Source: Prauserella alba
GTDB taxonomy: Bacteria > Actinomycetota > Actinomycetes > Mycobacteriales > Pseudonocardiaceae
Direction: 5' to 3'
Assembly (NCBI RefSeq): GCF_024171735.1
Contig: NZ_JAMTCH010000003.1
Span: forward strand, 1,166,841-1,230,840
Length of the DNA: 64,000 bases
A program made the translations under genes and the position numbers. Shown here one piece after another: positions 47,911 through 57,356 of the stretch. The notes under the pieces were generated by a model. The model was not told the DNA's origin. It was given only the letters and a program-made list of their open reading frames with translations, and ran no database searches. Position 1 is the first letter of the stretch, and each line of letters begins with the position of its first letter.

Positions 47911-48715
47911 CGGTGTCCGTGGGCCGCGTGGGATCGCGGAACCGCGGGACGTCGGGTTCGTCGCGGCGCAACGGGACGAGGCCGTCGGTGATCGTCTGCA
48001 TGATCTTGGCGTGTGCTTTCACCGCGTGACCCGGTGTGGCCGCGTCGAACTCGCCGAGGTCGACCGGGTCGCCGAAGTGCACCCGGAACGTGGGCCTGCG
48101 CAGCGGCGCGGTGAAGCCGGACCGGGCCAGCGGAACCACGTCGCCGAAGCCGCTGACCGTCTCGGTGCCCCAGTAGACGGCCTCGTGCGCGCCCCACTGG
48201 CTGATCGGCACGACCGGCACGCCCGAGCCCAACGCGAGCCGGGCCAGGCCCGTTTTGCCGCGTTCGGGCCACAGGCCGCGGTCGTGGCTGATCCGGCCCT
48301 CGGGGTAGACGATGATCGGAGCGCGCGTCGAGGTGAGTTCGTCGACGGCGTCGGCGAACTGCTGGACCGCCGAGGCGGATCCGCGGTCGACGCGCAGATG
48401 GCCGCTGGCCTTCAGCGCGCTGCCGAGTACCGGTGCGTCCAGGAGGCCGCCCGCGAGCATGAACCGCGGGGCGAGCCCGAGCGACCGGCACGCGGCCATC
48501 AGCACGAACGGGTCGAAATTGCCGATGTGGTTCGCCGCGATGAGCAGGGGCCTGCCGCGCAGCCGCTGCGGCACGGAGCCGGTGACCCGCAACCGGCCCG
48601 CGACGCGGACGAGGTTGTGGTCCGCGGCGAGCATCGCACGCCAGATGGCTGGCGTCCCGCCACCTCGTGACGGAGAGTGGTCGTGGGTGTGACTGCCGGT
48701 CGTACCGCTCAGCAT
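47891..48715 (-). CDS. 1-acyl-sn-glycerol-3-phosphate acyltransferase family protein
   Basis: 274 residues. PlsC signatures: block I LLIAANHIGNFDPFVLMAAC (NHx4D), block II near FMLAGGLLDAPVLGSALKAS, GHLRVDRGSASAVQQFADAV, block III IIVYPEGRISHDRGLWPE (PEGR), block IV VPVVPISQWGAHEA. Family knowledge: acylates lysophosphatidate to phosphatidate at the membrane. An N-terminal His-rich stretch (SHTHDHSPSRGGG) precedes the fold. Its promoter should lie in 48716-48870 shared with ftsK. Which of several paralogues it is cannot be told. Confidence 0.92.
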   Translation of the reverse strand: MLSGTTGSHTHDHSPSRGGGTPAIWRAMLAADHNLVRVAGRLRVTGSVPQRLRGRPLLIAANHIGNFDPFVLMAACRSLGLAPRFMLAGGLLDAPVLGSALKASGHLRVDRGSASAVQQFADAVDELTSTRAPIIVYPEGRISHDRGLWPERGKTGLARLALGSGVPVVPISQWGAHEAVYWGTETVSGFGDVVPLARSGFTAPLRRPTFRVHFGDPVDLGEFDAATPGHAVKAHAKIMQTITDGLVPLRRDEPDVPRFRDPTRPTDTVSPWRP

Positions 48716-48858
48716 GTCCAGAAGGATGTCACGCGCACGGATGAGTGCGGCCGCCCGGTCGCCCGTGTAGGCGCCGCAGGGGCCGGGCTGCGGTGTGACC
48801 TCGCCGTTCGTGACGCGCGGGCCGCGTGTGGCGGCTGGGACGCAGGTGGTGATCCGGT

Positions 48859-48864
48859 TACCGT
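48859..48864 (+). promoter_or_regulatory. -10 hexamer TACCGT before ftsK
   Basis: TACCGT followed by GGAGAC and the ATG at 48871; a very short or leaderless transcript. Confidence 0.45.
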
Positions 48865-48870
48865 GGAGAC

Positions 48871-51570
48871 ATGGCGAGTGGGTCGGTGACGAAAGGCCGA
48901 GGCGGCGCGGCGCGTGGCTCGGGAAGCTCCGGCGCCAAGTCCGGCGGGTCCCGGCGTTCGGGCGGTGGTTCCGGTGCTCGCGGGTCCGGCGCGGGGACGG
49001 GCGGCGGGACGAAGCGTGCCTCGTCGTCGCGCACCAGGACCGCGTCTTCCTCGCGGACCCCGGCCAGGAAACCCGCTACGGGCGGCAAGGGCGGCGCGGC
49101 GAAGTCCGGGGCGAAGGGCCGTTCGGGCGGCACCGCGGGCTCGGCCGTGCGCGGCGGGTGGAACCTCGCGGCGAAGGCCGTCGGCGGTCTCGCCCGCACG
49201 GTCGGCCGGACCCGCGACCTCGAACCGGAACACCGCAGGGACGGTCTCGCGCTCGGGTTGATCGCCCTGGCGCTCGTCACGGCCGTGGGCGTGCTGTGGG
49301 AGAGCGCGGGACCGATCGGTGAGATCGTCACGATCGGTATGCGCACGGTCTTCGGCGCCGGTTCGGTGGCGATCCCGCTCGTGCTGCTGGTGCTCGCCGT
49401 CGCGTTGATGCGCTCGGAGCCGAATCCGGAGACACGGCCGCGCCGGGTCATCGGCGTGCTGCTGATGGGCCTGGCCGTGCTCGGCCTGCTGCACCTGATC
49501 AACGCGCGCCCGCAGGGTCACGAAGGGCTCATGTACGCAGGCGGCGGTCTCGGCTGGTTCTCGGGCGACCTGCTTGCCCGCGGCGTCACCGTCTGGGTGG
49601 CCGCTCCACTGCTGGTACTGGCGCTGGTGTTCGGCGTCCTCGTGTTCACCGGCACCCCGGTGCGGGACATTCCGCAGCGGCTCAGCGAATGGGGCACCGA
49701 GCCCGACGACGCCGTCGATGCCGACGGTGAGGCGGAGCGCGGGGGCGGCGATCCGGTGGCCGAGGGCGACCCGTCGGCGGTGCGGTTGCGGAAACCGTCG
49801 CGGCGGCGGCAGTCCTCCTCGGGGGCCGCGTCGACGCTGGACGAGATGCTCGACGGCGAGGCCGCCGACGGCACTGCGTCGACAGCGGCAGGGCAGGCCT
49901 CGTCGGCCGCGGCCGCCGCCCGTCCGAAGGCCGCCGACAAGGCCGTCGACAAGGCTGCCGACAAGGCGACGGAGAAGGCCGGGGGGAAGGCCGCGGCGAA
50001 GGCGGAGGCGAAGTCCGACGCCGCGCAGGCCGAGCCCGCGCTGGCGATCACGCGCACCGTCGACGGCGACTACACCCTGCCGCCGCCGGACCTGCTCACG
50101 CTCGGCGACCCGCCGAAGGCCCGCAGCAAGGTCAACGACGCCATGATCGAGTCGATCACGGGGGTGCTGGAGCAGTTCAACATCGACGCCCAGGTCACCG
50201 GCTTCGTCCGCGGTCCGACGGTGACGCGCTACGAGGTGGAACTCGGCCCCGGTGTGAAGGTCGAGAAGATCACGGCGCTGACCAAGAACATCGCCTACGC
50301 CGTGGCGACCGACAACGTCCGGTTGCTCGCGCCGATCCCCGGCAAGTCCGCCGTGGGCATCGAGGTGCCGAACTCCGACCGCGAGATGGTCCGGCTCGGT
50401 GACGTCCTCCGGTCGTCCAAGGCCGCCAAGGACACGCACCCGATGGTGATCGGCCTCGGCAAGGACATCGAAGGCGACTTCGTGACCGCGAACCTCACGA
50501 AGATGCCGCACCTGCTCGTCGCCGGTTCCACCGGTTCCGGTAAGTCGAGCTTCGTCAACTCGATGCTCGTGTCGCTGCTGGCACGGTCGACGCCCGACGA
50601 GTGCCGGATGATCCTCATCGACCCCAAGATGGTCGAGCTGACCCCGTACGAGGGCATCCCGCACCTGATCACGCCCATCATCACCCAGCCGAAGAAGGCG
50701 GCCGCGGCGCTGGCGTGGCTGGTGGAGGAGATGGAGCAGCGGTATCAGGACATGCAGGCCAACCGGGTGCGGCACATCGACGACTTCAACGAGAAGGTCC
50801 GCTCCGGCGAGATCACGGCCCCGCCCGGCAGTGAGCGCGAGTACCGGCCGTACCCGTACATCCTCGCCATCGTCGACGAGCTCGCCGACCTGATGATGAC
50901 CGCGCCGCGTGACGTCGAGGACGCGATCGTCCGCATCACCCAGAAGGCACGCGCCGCCGGTATCCACCTGGTGCTGGCGACGCAGCGGCCGTCGGTGGAC
51001 GTCGTCACCGGCCTGATCAAGACGAACGTGCCCTCACGGCTGGCGTTCGCCACGTCGTCGCTGACCGACTCCCGCGTCATCCTGGACCAGCCGGGCGCGG
51101 AGAAGCTGATCGGTATGGGCGACGGCCTGTACCTGCCGATGGGCGCGGGCAAGACGATCCGCATCCAGGGCTCGTTCATCGGCGACGACGAGATCCAGTC
51201 GGTCGTCGACTTCACCAAGCAGCAGGCCGAGCCCGAGTACACCGAAGGCGTCACGCAGGCGAAGGCCGACGAGAAGAAGCAGATCGACGAGGACATCGGC
51301 GACGATCTCGACGTGCTGCTGCAGGCCACCGAACTCGTGGTGACCTCGCAGTTCGGGTCGACGTCGATGCTGCAGCGCAAGCTCCGCGTCGGGTTCGCCA
51401 AGGCAGGGCGGCTGATGGACCTGCTCGAAAGCAGGGGAGTCGTCGGCCCGTCGGAAGGGTCGAAGGCCCGCGACGTGCTGGTCAAACCCGACGACCTGCC
51501 CGCGACGCTCGCGTTCATCCGCGGGGACGATCCGCCGCAGCCTGCCGAGGACCCGGCCCCCGAGGAGTGA
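48871..51570 (+). CDS. ftsK: DNA translocase FtsK/SpoIIIE
   Basis: 899 residues. A ~100-residue Gly/Ser/Arg/Lys-rich N-terminus, four transmembrane helices (~125-265), an Ala/Lys-rich linker with AADKAVDKAADKATEKA repeats, the alpha domain, then the motor: LVAGSTGSGKSSFVNSMLVS (Walker A at ~552-559), YILAIVDELADLMMTAPRDV (Walker B), VLATQRPSVDVVTGLIKTNV, and the gamma winged helix LLQATELVVTSQFGSTSMLQ, RKLRVGFAKAGRLMDLLESR. Family knowledge: hexameric pump that clears chromosome DNA from the division septum, guided by oriented octamers bound by gamma. A large palindromic element follows the stop. Confidence 0.97.
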   Translation: MASGSVTKGRGGAARGSGSSGAKSGGSRRSGGGSGARGSGAGTGGGTKRASSSRTRTASSSRTPARKPATGGKGGAAKSGAKGRSGGTAGSAVRGGWNLAAKAVGGLARTVGRTRDLEPEHRRDGLALGLIALALVTAVGVLWESAGPIGEIVTIGMRTVFGAGSVAIPLVLLVLAVALMRSEPNPETRPRRVIGVLLMGLAVLGLLHLINARPQGHEGLMYAGGGLGWFSGDLLARGVTVWVAAPLLVLALVFGVLVFTGTPVRDIPQRLSEWGTEPDDAVDADGEAERGGGDPVAEGDPSAVRLRKPSRRRQSSSGAASTLDEMLDGEAADGTASTAAGQASSAAAAARPKAADKAVDKAADKATEKAGGKAAAKAEAKSDAAQAEPALAITRTVDGDYTLPPPDLLTLGDPPKARSKVNDAMIESITGVLEQFNIDAQVTGFVRGPTVTRYEVELGPGVKVEKITALTKNIAYAVATDNVRLLAPIPGKSAVGIEVPNSDREMVRLGDVLRSSKAAKDTHPMVIGLGKDIEGDFVTANLTKMPHLLVAGSTGSGKSSFVNSMLVSLLARSTPDECRMILIDPKMVELTPYEGIPHLITPIITQPKKAAAALAWLVEEMEQRYQDMQANRVRHIDDFNEKVRSGEITAPPGSEREYRPYPYILAIVDELADLMMTAPRDVEDAIVRITQKARAAGIHLVLATQRPSVDVVTGLIKTNVPSRLAFATSSLTDSRVILDQPGAEKLIGMGDGLYLPMGAGKTIRIQGSFIGDDEIQSVVDFTKQQAEPEYTEGVTQAKADEKKQIDEDIGDDLDVLLQATELVVTSQFGSTSMLQRKLRVGFAKAGRLMDLLESRGVVGPSEGSKARDVLVKPDDLPATLAFIRGDDPPQPAEDPAPEE

Positions 51571-51586
51571 CGCCCCGGGGTTCTGA

Positions 51587-51639
51587 GCCCCCAGGGGCAC
51601 TTTGGTCGCACTCAATGCAACGAAAGTGCCCTTGGGGGC
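51587..51639. repeat. 53-bp palindromic element between convergent ftsK and phospholipase genes
   Basis: Arms 51587-51603 (GCCCCCAGGGGCACTTT) and 51623-51639 (AAAGTGCCCTTGGGGGC) pair with a single mismatch; the centre (51604-51622, GGTCGCACTCAATGCAACG) is itself partly self-complementary (CGCA/TGCA). It ends in no T-run on either strand. It can terminate both convergent genes, and its compact REP-like form suggests a dispersed element. Confidence 0.7.
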
Positions 51640-51660
51640 ATGCCCGGCGGTGTGCAGTGG

Positions 51661-52101
51661 TCAGCTCGCGCCGAACTGCCGGACCGCCTGGTAGTAGGTC
51701 CAGGCCGCAGCGTTGCACGCCGAGGCACCGCCGCACTGGTGCCGCATGTCGTCGTAGAAGTTGTCGTCGATGCGCAACCGGGCGGCCTCGGTGAAGCGGC
51801 CCTGCCGCTTGTAGTTGCGGTAGCCGAAGTCGTGCCGGTGGCAGGCCGGGGTGAAGTCGTAGCCGAGCGGCCGGTCGGGCGACCAGGAACAGGCGTCGGA
51901 CGACCAGTCGAGCTGGTCGGGGTAGGGCTGCTGGGCGCGGATCGCGCCGAACTGTGACAGCGACGTGTCGAACAGGTACTGATCGGTGATCGCGGGGGCG
52001 TCCACCGCCTGGGCGGCGGGAGCACCGACGACGACGGCCGCTGCGACGGCGGACGAGGCGACGACGCCGCGCAGGACACGCTTCAGGGACGCGGAGGTCA
52101 T
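51661..52101 (-). CDS. Secreted prokaryotic phospholipase A2
   Basis: 146 residues. Sec signal peptide: KRVLRGVVASSAVAAAVVVG, cleavage after PAAQA. The mature part carries DWSSDACSWSPDRPLGYDFT, then the catalytic dyad region ACHRHDFGYRNYKRQGRF (His-Asp) and LRIDDNFYDDMRHQC, ACNAAAWTYYQAVRQFGAS. Four Cys could form the two disulfides of this family. Family knowledge: bacterial PLA2 (Streptomyces violaceoruber type, ~120-residue mature enzyme) hydrolyses the sn-2 ester of phospholipids with Ca2+. The tail of the gene faces ftsK across the palindromic element. Confidence 0.92.
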   Translation of the reverse strand: MTSASLKRVLRGVVASSAVAAAVVVGAPAAQAVDAPAITDQYLFDTSLSQFGAIRAQQPYPDQLDWSSDACSWSPDRPLGYDFTPACHRHDFGYRNYKRQGRFTEAARLRIDDNFYDDMRHQCGGASACNAAAWTYYQAVRQFGAS

Positions 52102-52331
52102 ACCGGGGGCTCCTCACGGTCGTGGGTGACAGCGAGGAACAGCGTCGCGGAAAGTGGTATGGACCACTACCGCCTTCGGTAGGACAGCCGGTGAACGGTC
52201 GGCTACGCATCGTCGGGTGGTGTGCCGCCGGACTCACGCGCCGGCACGGTCAGGCGTCGGCACGGTCACGCCGTGGACTTGCACACGACCCGATCGGCAC
52301 CGGGCGCCCGACGGGGCAGCAGGTAGGGGTC

Positions 52332-52829
52332 TCAGAGCTCGAGGAGCATGCGGGTGTTGCCGAGCGTGTTGGGCTTGACGAAGGGCAGGTCGAGGAACTC
52401 GGCGACACCCGTGTCCGGCGAGCGGCGCATCTCCTCGTAGACCTCCTCGGGGACGGGTGCGCCGTCGATGGCGCGGAAGCCGTGCCTGCTGAAGAAGTCG
52501 GTCTCGAACGTCAGCACGAACAGGCGGGGGAGGCCGAGCCTGCGCGCCAGGTCGATCAACGCCGACACGAGGGCGTGCCCGATGCCGTGGCCGCGGGCGG
52601 TGTGGTCGACCGCGACGGTGCGGATCTCGGCGAGGTCCTCCCACAGCACGTGCAGGGCACCGCAGCCGACGACGTCGCCCTCGAGCTCGGCGACCCAGAA
52701 CTCCTGCACCGCCTCGTAGAGCGTGACCAGCTCTTTCTCGAGGAGTACCTTGCCCGCGTCCGCGTCGACGAGACGCTTGATCGCGGCGACGTCGGCGATA
52801 CGGGCGCGGCGGATGATCGGTGACTCCAC
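52332..52829 (-). CDS. ArgA-like amino-acid N-acetyltransferase (GNAT)
   Basis: 165 residues from GTG 52829, 7 bases after a TAGCGT -10. [60 protein letters not shown] (acetyl-CoA loop RGHGIGHAL), [19 protein letters not shown], and the C-terminal [20 protein letters not shown]. Length and position beside ftsK and rimO/pgsA match M. tuberculosis Rv2747, a short glutamate N-acetyltransferase feeding arginine synthesis. Annotated as ArgA-like on that basis; activity unproven here. Confidence 0.88.
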   Translation of the reverse strand: MESPIIRRARIADVAAIKRLVDADAGKVLLEKELVTLYEAVQEFWVAELEGDVVGCGALHVLWEDLAEIRTVAVDHTARGHGIGHALVSALIDLARRLGLPRLFVLTFETDFFSRHGFRAIDGAPVPEEVYEEMRRSPDTGVAEFLDLPFVKPNTLGNTRMLLEL

Positions 52830-52836
52830 CGCACAA

Positions 52837-52842
52837 ACGCTA
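52837..52842 (-). promoter_or_regulatory. -10 hexamer TAGCGT, leaderless start (argA-like gene)
   Basis: On the minus strand TAGCGT is followed by 7 bases and GTG 52829. Back-to-back with the rimO promoter 39 bases away. Confidence 0.5.
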
Positions 52843-52880
52843 GCGGCCGGGTTGCGCGGACACATCGATGGCCTGGTCGT

Positions 52881-52886
52881 TACTCT
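52881..52886 (+). promoter_or_regulatory. -10 hexamer TACTCT, leaderless start (rimO)
   Basis: TACTCT is followed by 7 bases and ATG 52894. Confidence 0.5.
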
Positions 52887-52893
52887 TGTCGGG

Positions 52894-54360
52894 ATGTCTT
52901 CCGCAGATTCCTCGCCCGGCCGCAGGGTGTCCCTGCTGACCCTGGGCTGTTCCCGTAACGAGGTCGACTCCGAGGAACTCGCGGGGCGACTCGCCGCGGG
53001 AGGCTGGGAGCTGGAGAGCGACCCCGCAGGCAGCGACGTCGTCGTGGTCAACACGTGCGGGTTCGTCGAGTCGGCGAAGAAGGACTCGGTGGACACGCTG
53101 CTGGCCGCGTCCGACACGGGCGCGAAGGTCGTCGCCGTCGGCTGCATGGCGGAGCGCTACGGCGAACAGCTCGCCGAGAGCCTGCCCGAGGCCGACGCCG
53201 TGCTGGGCTTCGACCACTACGCGCAGCTCGCCGAACGGCTCGACGACGTCGCCGCGGGCAGGCAGGTCGCCTCGCACACGCCCGCGGACCGCAGGAAGCT
53301 GCTGCCGATCAGCCCCGTGGAGCGGCAGGACGCCGCCGAGGACGTCGCGGTGCCCGGGCACGCGGGGTGGGGGCCGCGCGTGCTGCGCACGCGGCTCGAC
53401 GACGCGCCGGTCACGTCACTGAAGATCGCCTCCGGCTGTGATCGCCGCTGCTCGTTCTGCGCCATCCCGTCGTTCCGCGGCTCGTTCGTCTCCCGGCACC
53501 CGGACGAGATCGTGGCCGAGGCGGAGTGGCTGGCCACGCAGGGCGCGCGGGAGCTGTTCCTGGTCAGCGAGAACTCGACGTCCTACGGCAAGGACCTCGG
53601 GCGTGAGCTGGGCGGCACGCGGGCGCTGGAGGCGCTGCTGCCGCGGCTGGCGGAGGTCGACGGAGTCGAACGGGTGCGTGTGTCGTACCTGCAGCCCGCC
53701 GAGACGCGTCCCGACCTGGTGAAGGCGATCGCCACGACCCCGGGTGTGGCCGACTACTTCGACCTGTCGTTCCAGCACTCCAGCGAGGCCGTGCTGCGGC
53801 GGATGCGGCGGTTCGGCTCGACCGACTCGTTCCTGGCCTTGGTGGACCAGATCCGGGAGTACGCCCCCGATGCGGGCATCCGCACCAACGTGATCGTCGG
53901 GTTCCCCGGGGAGACCGAGGACGACGTGGCGGAGCTGGAGCGCTTCCTGACGGGCGCGCGGCTCGACGCCGTCGGCGTGTTCGGCTACTCCGACGAGGAC
54001 GGCACCGAGGCCGAGGGGTACCAGGACAAGCTCGACGAGGACGTGATCGCCGAGCGCGTCGCCCGTGTCTCCGCGTTGGTCGAGGAGCTGACGGCGCAGC
54101 GGGCCGAGGAGCGCATCGGCACCGTCGTCGACGTGCTGATCGAACAGCCGGGCGGCGCCGAGGGCGACGGCATCGAAGGGAACGAGGTCACGGGGCGTGC
54201 CGCCCACCAGGCGCCCGAGGTCGACGGCGAGTGCGTCGTGCTCGACGCCGGGGCCGTGGAGCGGGGCGCGCTGATCCGCTGCGAGGTCGTCGACACGGCA
54301 GGCGTCGACCTGATCGTGCGCCCGGCCGAGCGCGCCGGCGGTGAGGACGCCGCGCCGTGA
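52894..54360 (+). CDS. rimO: Ribosomal protein uS12 methylthiotransferase RimO
   Basis: 488 residues. N-terminal UPF0004 domain with the three Cys of the auxiliary cluster ([51 protein letters not shown]). Radical-SAM CxxxCxx[21 protein letters not shown]. Then [59 protein letters not shown], and a C-terminal TRAM domain (~415-485). Family knowledge: beta-methylthiolates Asp88 of ribosomal protein S12. Its TGA overlaps the pgsA GTG. Leaderless-type promoter. Confidence 0.96.
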   Translation: MSSADSSPGRRVSLLTLGCSRNEVDSEELAGRLAAGGWELESDPAGSDVVVVNTCGFVESAKKDSVDTLLAASDTGAKVVAVGCMAERYGEQLAESLPEADAVLGFDHYAQLAERLDDVAAGRQVASHTPADRRKLLPISPVERQDAAEDVAVPGHAGWGPRVLRTRLDDAPVTSLKIASGCDRRCSFCAIPSFRGSFVSRHPDEIVAEAEWLATQGARELFLVSENSTSYGKDLGRELGGTRALEALLPRLAEVDGVERVRVSYLQPAETRPDLVKAIATTPGVADYFDLSFQHSSEAVLRRMRRFGSTDSFLALVDQIREYAPDAGIRTNVIVGFPGETEDDVAELERFLTGARLDAVGVFGYSDEDGTEAEGYQDKLDEDVIAERVARVSALVEELTAQRAEERIGTVVDVLIEQPGGAEGDGIEGNEVTGRAAHQAPEVDGECVVLDAGAVERGALIRCEVVDTAGVDLIVRPAERAGGEDAAP

Positions 54361-55025
54361 CCGGCGCAGCCGGCGGCGAGGGCGCCTCGGGGGGCGCGGG
54401 CGGTGCCGGCCCGCCCGACGGTGCCGCCCAGTCGGGCACGGTGCCGGTGCCCACGTTGAACATCGCCAACCTGCTGACGATCTCGCGGCTGGTGCTGGTG
54501 CCGCTGTTCGTCGTCGCCCTGTTCGCGAGCAGTGCGGGCGAGGCCGAGGGTGACGGCAGTGCGATGTGGCGGTATGTCGCGGCGGCGCTGTTCGCGCTCG
54601 CGGCGCTGACCGACAACGTCGACGGCTGGGTCGCGCGCAAGTACGACCTGATCACCGATTTCGGCAAGATCGCCGATCCGATCGCCGACAAGGCGCTGAT
54701 CGGTGCCGCGTTGGTCGGCCTGAGCATGCTCGGCGAGCTGCCGTGGTGGGTGACGATCGTGATCGCCGTCCGGGAACTGGGGATCACGCTGCTGCGGTTC
54801 TGGGTGATCCGGCACGGGGTGATGGCGGCGAGCCGCGGCGGCAAGGCAAAGACGCTCGCCCAGGTGGTCGCGATCGGGCTGTTCCTGCTGCCGTTGCCAG
54901 CGGCGCTGGACGTCGTGAGCTGGGCGGTGCTGGTCGTGGCCCTGGTGCTGACGGTCGCGACCGGGCTCGACTACGTCGTCCGTGCGCTGCGGCTGCGTGC
55001 CGCCACACCGGGCGGGGCGTCGTGA
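54357..55025 (+). CDS. pgsA: CDP-diacylglycerol-glycerol-3-phosphate 3-phosphatidyltransferase
   Basis: 222 residues from GTG overlapping the rimO stop. A ~30-residue Gly/Ala-rich N-terminus, then [20 protein letters not shown] and the CDP-alcohol phosphotransferase motif [20 protein letters not shown]...IAD (DGxxAR-x8-GxxxDxxxD, ~88-110), followed by four more helices ([40 protein letters not shown]). Family knowledge: makes phosphatidylglycerophosphate, precursor of PG and cardiolipin. Equivalent in position to M. tuberculosis pgsA3. A complete, conventional member. Confidence 0.95.
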   Translation: MTGAAGGEGASGGAGGAGPPDGAAQSGTVPVPTLNIANLLTISRLVLVPLFVVALFASSAGEAEGDGSAMWRYVAAALFALAALTDNVDGWVARKYDLITDFGKIADPIADKALIGAALVGLSMLGELPWWVTIVIAVRELGITLLRFWVIRHGVMAASRGGKAKTLAQVVAIGLFLLPLPAALDVVSWAVLVVALVLTVATGLDYVVRALRLRAATPGGAS

Positions 55026-55093
55026 CCGACGCCCGCGTGGTGAACGGCGGGGTGTGATGATCGGCAGGTGTGCGTGATCGGCAGGGTGTGGTC

Positions 55094-55570
55094 GTGACCG
55101 AGCAGGGTGGTCTGGCGCGGCGCGTCGTCGAGTTGTTGACGGGTGCGGGGCAGACGGTGGCCGCGGCCGAGTCGCTGACGGCGGGCCTGGTGTGCGCGAC
55201 GCTGGCCGAGGTGCCGGGGTCGAGTGCGGTGCTGCGGGGCGGTCTGGTCGTGTACGCGACGGAACTGAAGCACGAGCTGGCGGGTGTGTCGGCGTCGCTG
55301 CTGGAGACCGAGGGCGCCGTGCACCCCGAGGTGGCCGCGCAGTTGGCGGCCGGGGCGCGGGAGCGGTGCGGTGCCGACTGGGGGCTCGGCCTGACCGGTG
55401 TCGCCGGCCCTGCGGCGCAGGACGGGGTGGCGCCGGGGACGGTGCACGTCGCCGTGTGCGGCCCGGACGGCCGCCACGCCCGGACGCTGGAGCTCGCGGG
55501 GGATCGCGACGCCGTGCGCACGGGCGCGGTCGGCGGGGTTCTCGTGCTGCTCGCGGAACAACTCGGCTGA
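55094..55570 (+). CDS. cinA: CinA C-terminal-domain protein (nicotinamide-nucleotide amidase family)
   Basis: 158 residues from GTG 55094 with AGGG 7 bases upstream; in-frame GTGs at 55070 and 55088 are alternatives. [100 protein letters not shown]: the stand-alone CinA C domain (PncC-like), lacking the MocF-like half. Family knowledge: deamidates NMN to NaMN; historically called competence/damage-inducible. Between pgsA and clgR, as in other actinobacteria. Confidence 0.93.
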   Translation: MTEQGGLARRVVELLTGAGQTVAAAESLTAGLVCATLAEVPGSSAVLRGGLVVYATELKHELAGVSASLLETEGAVHPEVAAQLAAGARERCGADWGLGLTGVAGPAAQDGVAPGTVHVAVCGPDGRHARTLELAGDRDAVRTGAVGGVLVLLAEQLG

Positions 55571-55670
55571 TTCCGGCGTTGTACCTGGACACAGCCCGCC
55601 CGGAGGTGCCGGGTGTGCCGCCGACGATCGTCGCCGACGCCGCGGTGACGTCCGGTCCGGGAGGCCGGTC

Positions 55671-55687
55671 GTTCGCCGATGGCGGAC
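55671..55687 (+). promoter_or_regulatory. ClgR operator upstream of clgR
   Basis: GTTCGCCGATGGCGGAC fits the corynebacterial ClgR core CGC-Y-N-A-N-R-GCG exactly (CGC 55674-55676, GCG 55682-55684) with matching outer GT/AC. It lies 72 bases before the clgR ATG; TACCGT at 55727-55732 is a -10 candidate between them. Confidence 0.65.
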
Positions 55688-55758
55688 GGGCCGCGCTAAT
55701 CCCTGTGCGGTGTCGGTCCCGGTCGGTACCGTGGGCGGTGGTTGAAGGGAGGCGCGTG

Positions 55759-56241
55759 ATGACCGTGCTGCTACGTGAGGCGATCGGTGACCGGCTCCGC
55801 CATGCCCGGACCACGAGGCAGCGGACGCTGCGTGACATCTCGCGCGTCGCGAGGGTGAGTCTGGGATACCTGTCCGAAGTCGAACGCGGGCAGAAGGAGG
55901 CGTCCAGCGAACTGCTCGCCTCGATCTGTGAGGCCCTGGATCTTCCCCTGTCGGATCTGCTGGTCAGCGTCGCCGGTGACGTGTCCGCGCTGGACAGCGT
56001 GGACGCCGTCGGAGGCGTGGACGCACCCGTCGAGCCCGCTGTCGACGGGGCCGACACGACCGCCGATCGTGGGGCCGATGTCGGTGAGGCGCACGCGAGC
56101 GCTGCGAGCGGCCGTGAGGGTTTCGAAGGTGGGTCGCTCGTGACGGGTCCGGTCGGCGACGAGCTGACCGACCTGCAGCTGTCGCCGGTGCTGCGCACGA
56201 CGATTCATCAGCCCGAGGCCAAGGCCGCGCTGGTGGCCTGA
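55759..56241 (+). CDS. clgR: Clp-gene regulator ClgR (XRE-family HTH)
   Basis: 160 residues; ATG 55759 has GGAGG 6 bases upstream (a GTG directly before it is worse placed). HTH in the first 75 residues: [60 protein letters not shown]. The middle is Asp/Val/Ala-rich; the end [23 protein letters not shown] is conserved in ClgR and looks like a ClpP degron. Family knowledge: ClgR activates clpP1P2, clpC and envelope-stress genes, is stress-induced and Clp-degraded. The operator upstream suggests autoregulation. A U-rich terminator separates it from pspA, whereas in mycobacteria the genes form one operon. Confidence 0.94.
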   Translation: MTVLLREAIGDRLRHARTTRQRTLRDISRVARVSLGYLSEVERGQKEASSELLASICEALDLPLSDLLVSVAGDVSALDSVDAVGGVDAPVEPAVDGADTTADRGADVGEAHASAASGREGFEGGSLVTGPVGDELTDLQLSPVLRTTIHQPEAKAALVA

Positions 56242-56291
56242 CTCCGATCACCTGCCGAGATCATCCGTTCGTTCGGTGGAGGCCGGTGAAA

Positions 56292-56311
56292 ACCCCGAAA
56301 TCCTTCGGGGT
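56292..56311 (+). terminator. Intrinsic terminator between clgR and pspA
   Basis: ACCCCGAA (56292-56299), loop ATCC, TTCGGGGT (56304-56311), preceded by an A-run and followed by CTTG. It is the most classical terminator in the window. Confidence 0.7.
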
Positions 56312-56344
56312 CTTGTGGAATGACCGTGGCCGACCTGACACGAT

Positions 56345-56371
56345 GGAACCCAACACCGGGGGTTGCACGTT
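56345..56371 (+). promoter_or_regulatory. ECF-sigma-type promoter of pspA (GGAAC-N19-GTT)
   Basis: GGAAC at 56345-56349 and GTT at 56369-56371 (in CGTTG), 19 bases between. This fits the SigE-type consensus; in mycobacteria the clgR-pspA system is under SigE control (established). Transcription would start near 56378, ~65 bases before the pspA ATG. Confidence 0.6.
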
Positions 56372-56443
56372 GCCAGGTCGACGGCCAGCGGTGACAACAC
56401 CGGACCAGTAAGCCCGTGGGACGTGGAGAAGGCAGGCGGAAAG

Positions 56444-57310
56444 ATGGCCAACCCTTTCGTGAAGGCATGGAAGTACCTCATGGCGGCGTTTTCGGCGAAG
56501 GTCGATGAGAACGCCGACCCGAAGGTGCAGATCCAGCAGGCCATCGAGGAGGCGCAGCGCAACCACCAGCAGCTGTCGCAGCAGGCCGCCTCGGTGATCG
56601 GCAACCAGCGGCAGCTGGAGATGAAGCTGAACCGCCAGCTCGGCGAGGTGGAGAAGCTGCAGTCGTCGACCCGGCAGGCGCTCACACTGGCCGAGGAGGC
56701 CCGTGCCCGCGGCGACGAGCAGAAGGCACAGGAGTACGAGACGGCCGCGGAGGGGTTCGCCGCCCAGCTGGTCACCGCCGAGCAGAGCATCGAGGACCTC
56801 AAGACGCTCCACGACCAGGCGCTGCAGGCGGCCGACCAGGCGAAACAGGCCGTCGAGCGCAACGCCAGCATGCTCCAGCAGAAGCTTGCCGAGCGCACCA
56901 AGCTGATGTCGCAGCTCGAGCAGGCCAAGATGCAGGAGCAGGTCTCCTCGTCCCTGAACCAGATGACCGAGCTGGCCGCCCCGGGCAACACGCCGTCCCT
57001 GGAAGAAGTCCGCGACAAGATCGAGAAGCGGTACACCACGGCCGTCGGTTCCGCTGAGCTGGCGCAGAACTCGGTGCAGGGCCGCATGATGGAGGTCCAG
57101 CACTCCACGACGCAGCTCGCCGGGCACAACCGGCTGGAGCAGATCCGTGCCTCGATGGGCGGCGGTGCCGTGGCTGGCGAGGTGACCGACGGTTCCGCGA
57201 CGTCCGGTACGTCCTCGGCCGGTGCCGCGCAGCCCGCGGCATCCAGTTCGGACATCCAGAACGAGATCCAGCAGCGGGTGCAGGCCGAACAGCAGAAGAA
57301 CCAGGCCTGA
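56444..57310 (+). CDS. pspA: PspA/IM30 family protein (35 kDa antigen-like)
   Basis: 288 residues from ATG 56444. [20 protein letters not shown] is the N-terminal amphipathic membrane helix; the rest is a long coiled coil rich in Gln/Glu/Ala ([60 protein letters not shown]), with an Ala/Ser/Gly-rich C-terminal extension (~245-275) before a last helix. Family knowledge: ESCRT-III-like membrane-stabilising protein; in mycobacteria it partners ClgR and Rv2743c. Transcribed separately from clgR here, from an ECF-type promoter (inference). Confidence 0.95.
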   Translation: MANPFVKAWKYLMAAFSAKVDENADPKVQIQQAIEEAQRNHQQLSQQAASVIGNQRQLEMKLNRQLGEVEKLQSSTRQALTLAEEARARGDEQKAQEYETAAEGFAAQLVTAEQSIEDLKTLHDQALQAADQAKQAVERNASMLQQKLAERTKLMSQLEQAKMQEQVSSSLNQMTELAAPGNTPSLEEVRDKIEKRYTTAVGSAELAQNSVQGRMMEVQHSTTQLAGHNRLEQIRASMGGGAVAGEVTDGSATSGTSSAGAAQPAASSSDIQNEIQQRVQAEQQKNQA

Positions 57311-57356
57311 CCCGGTCGGATCAGGCCGGTTCACGAGTGTCCGGGAGGCGGCGTTC

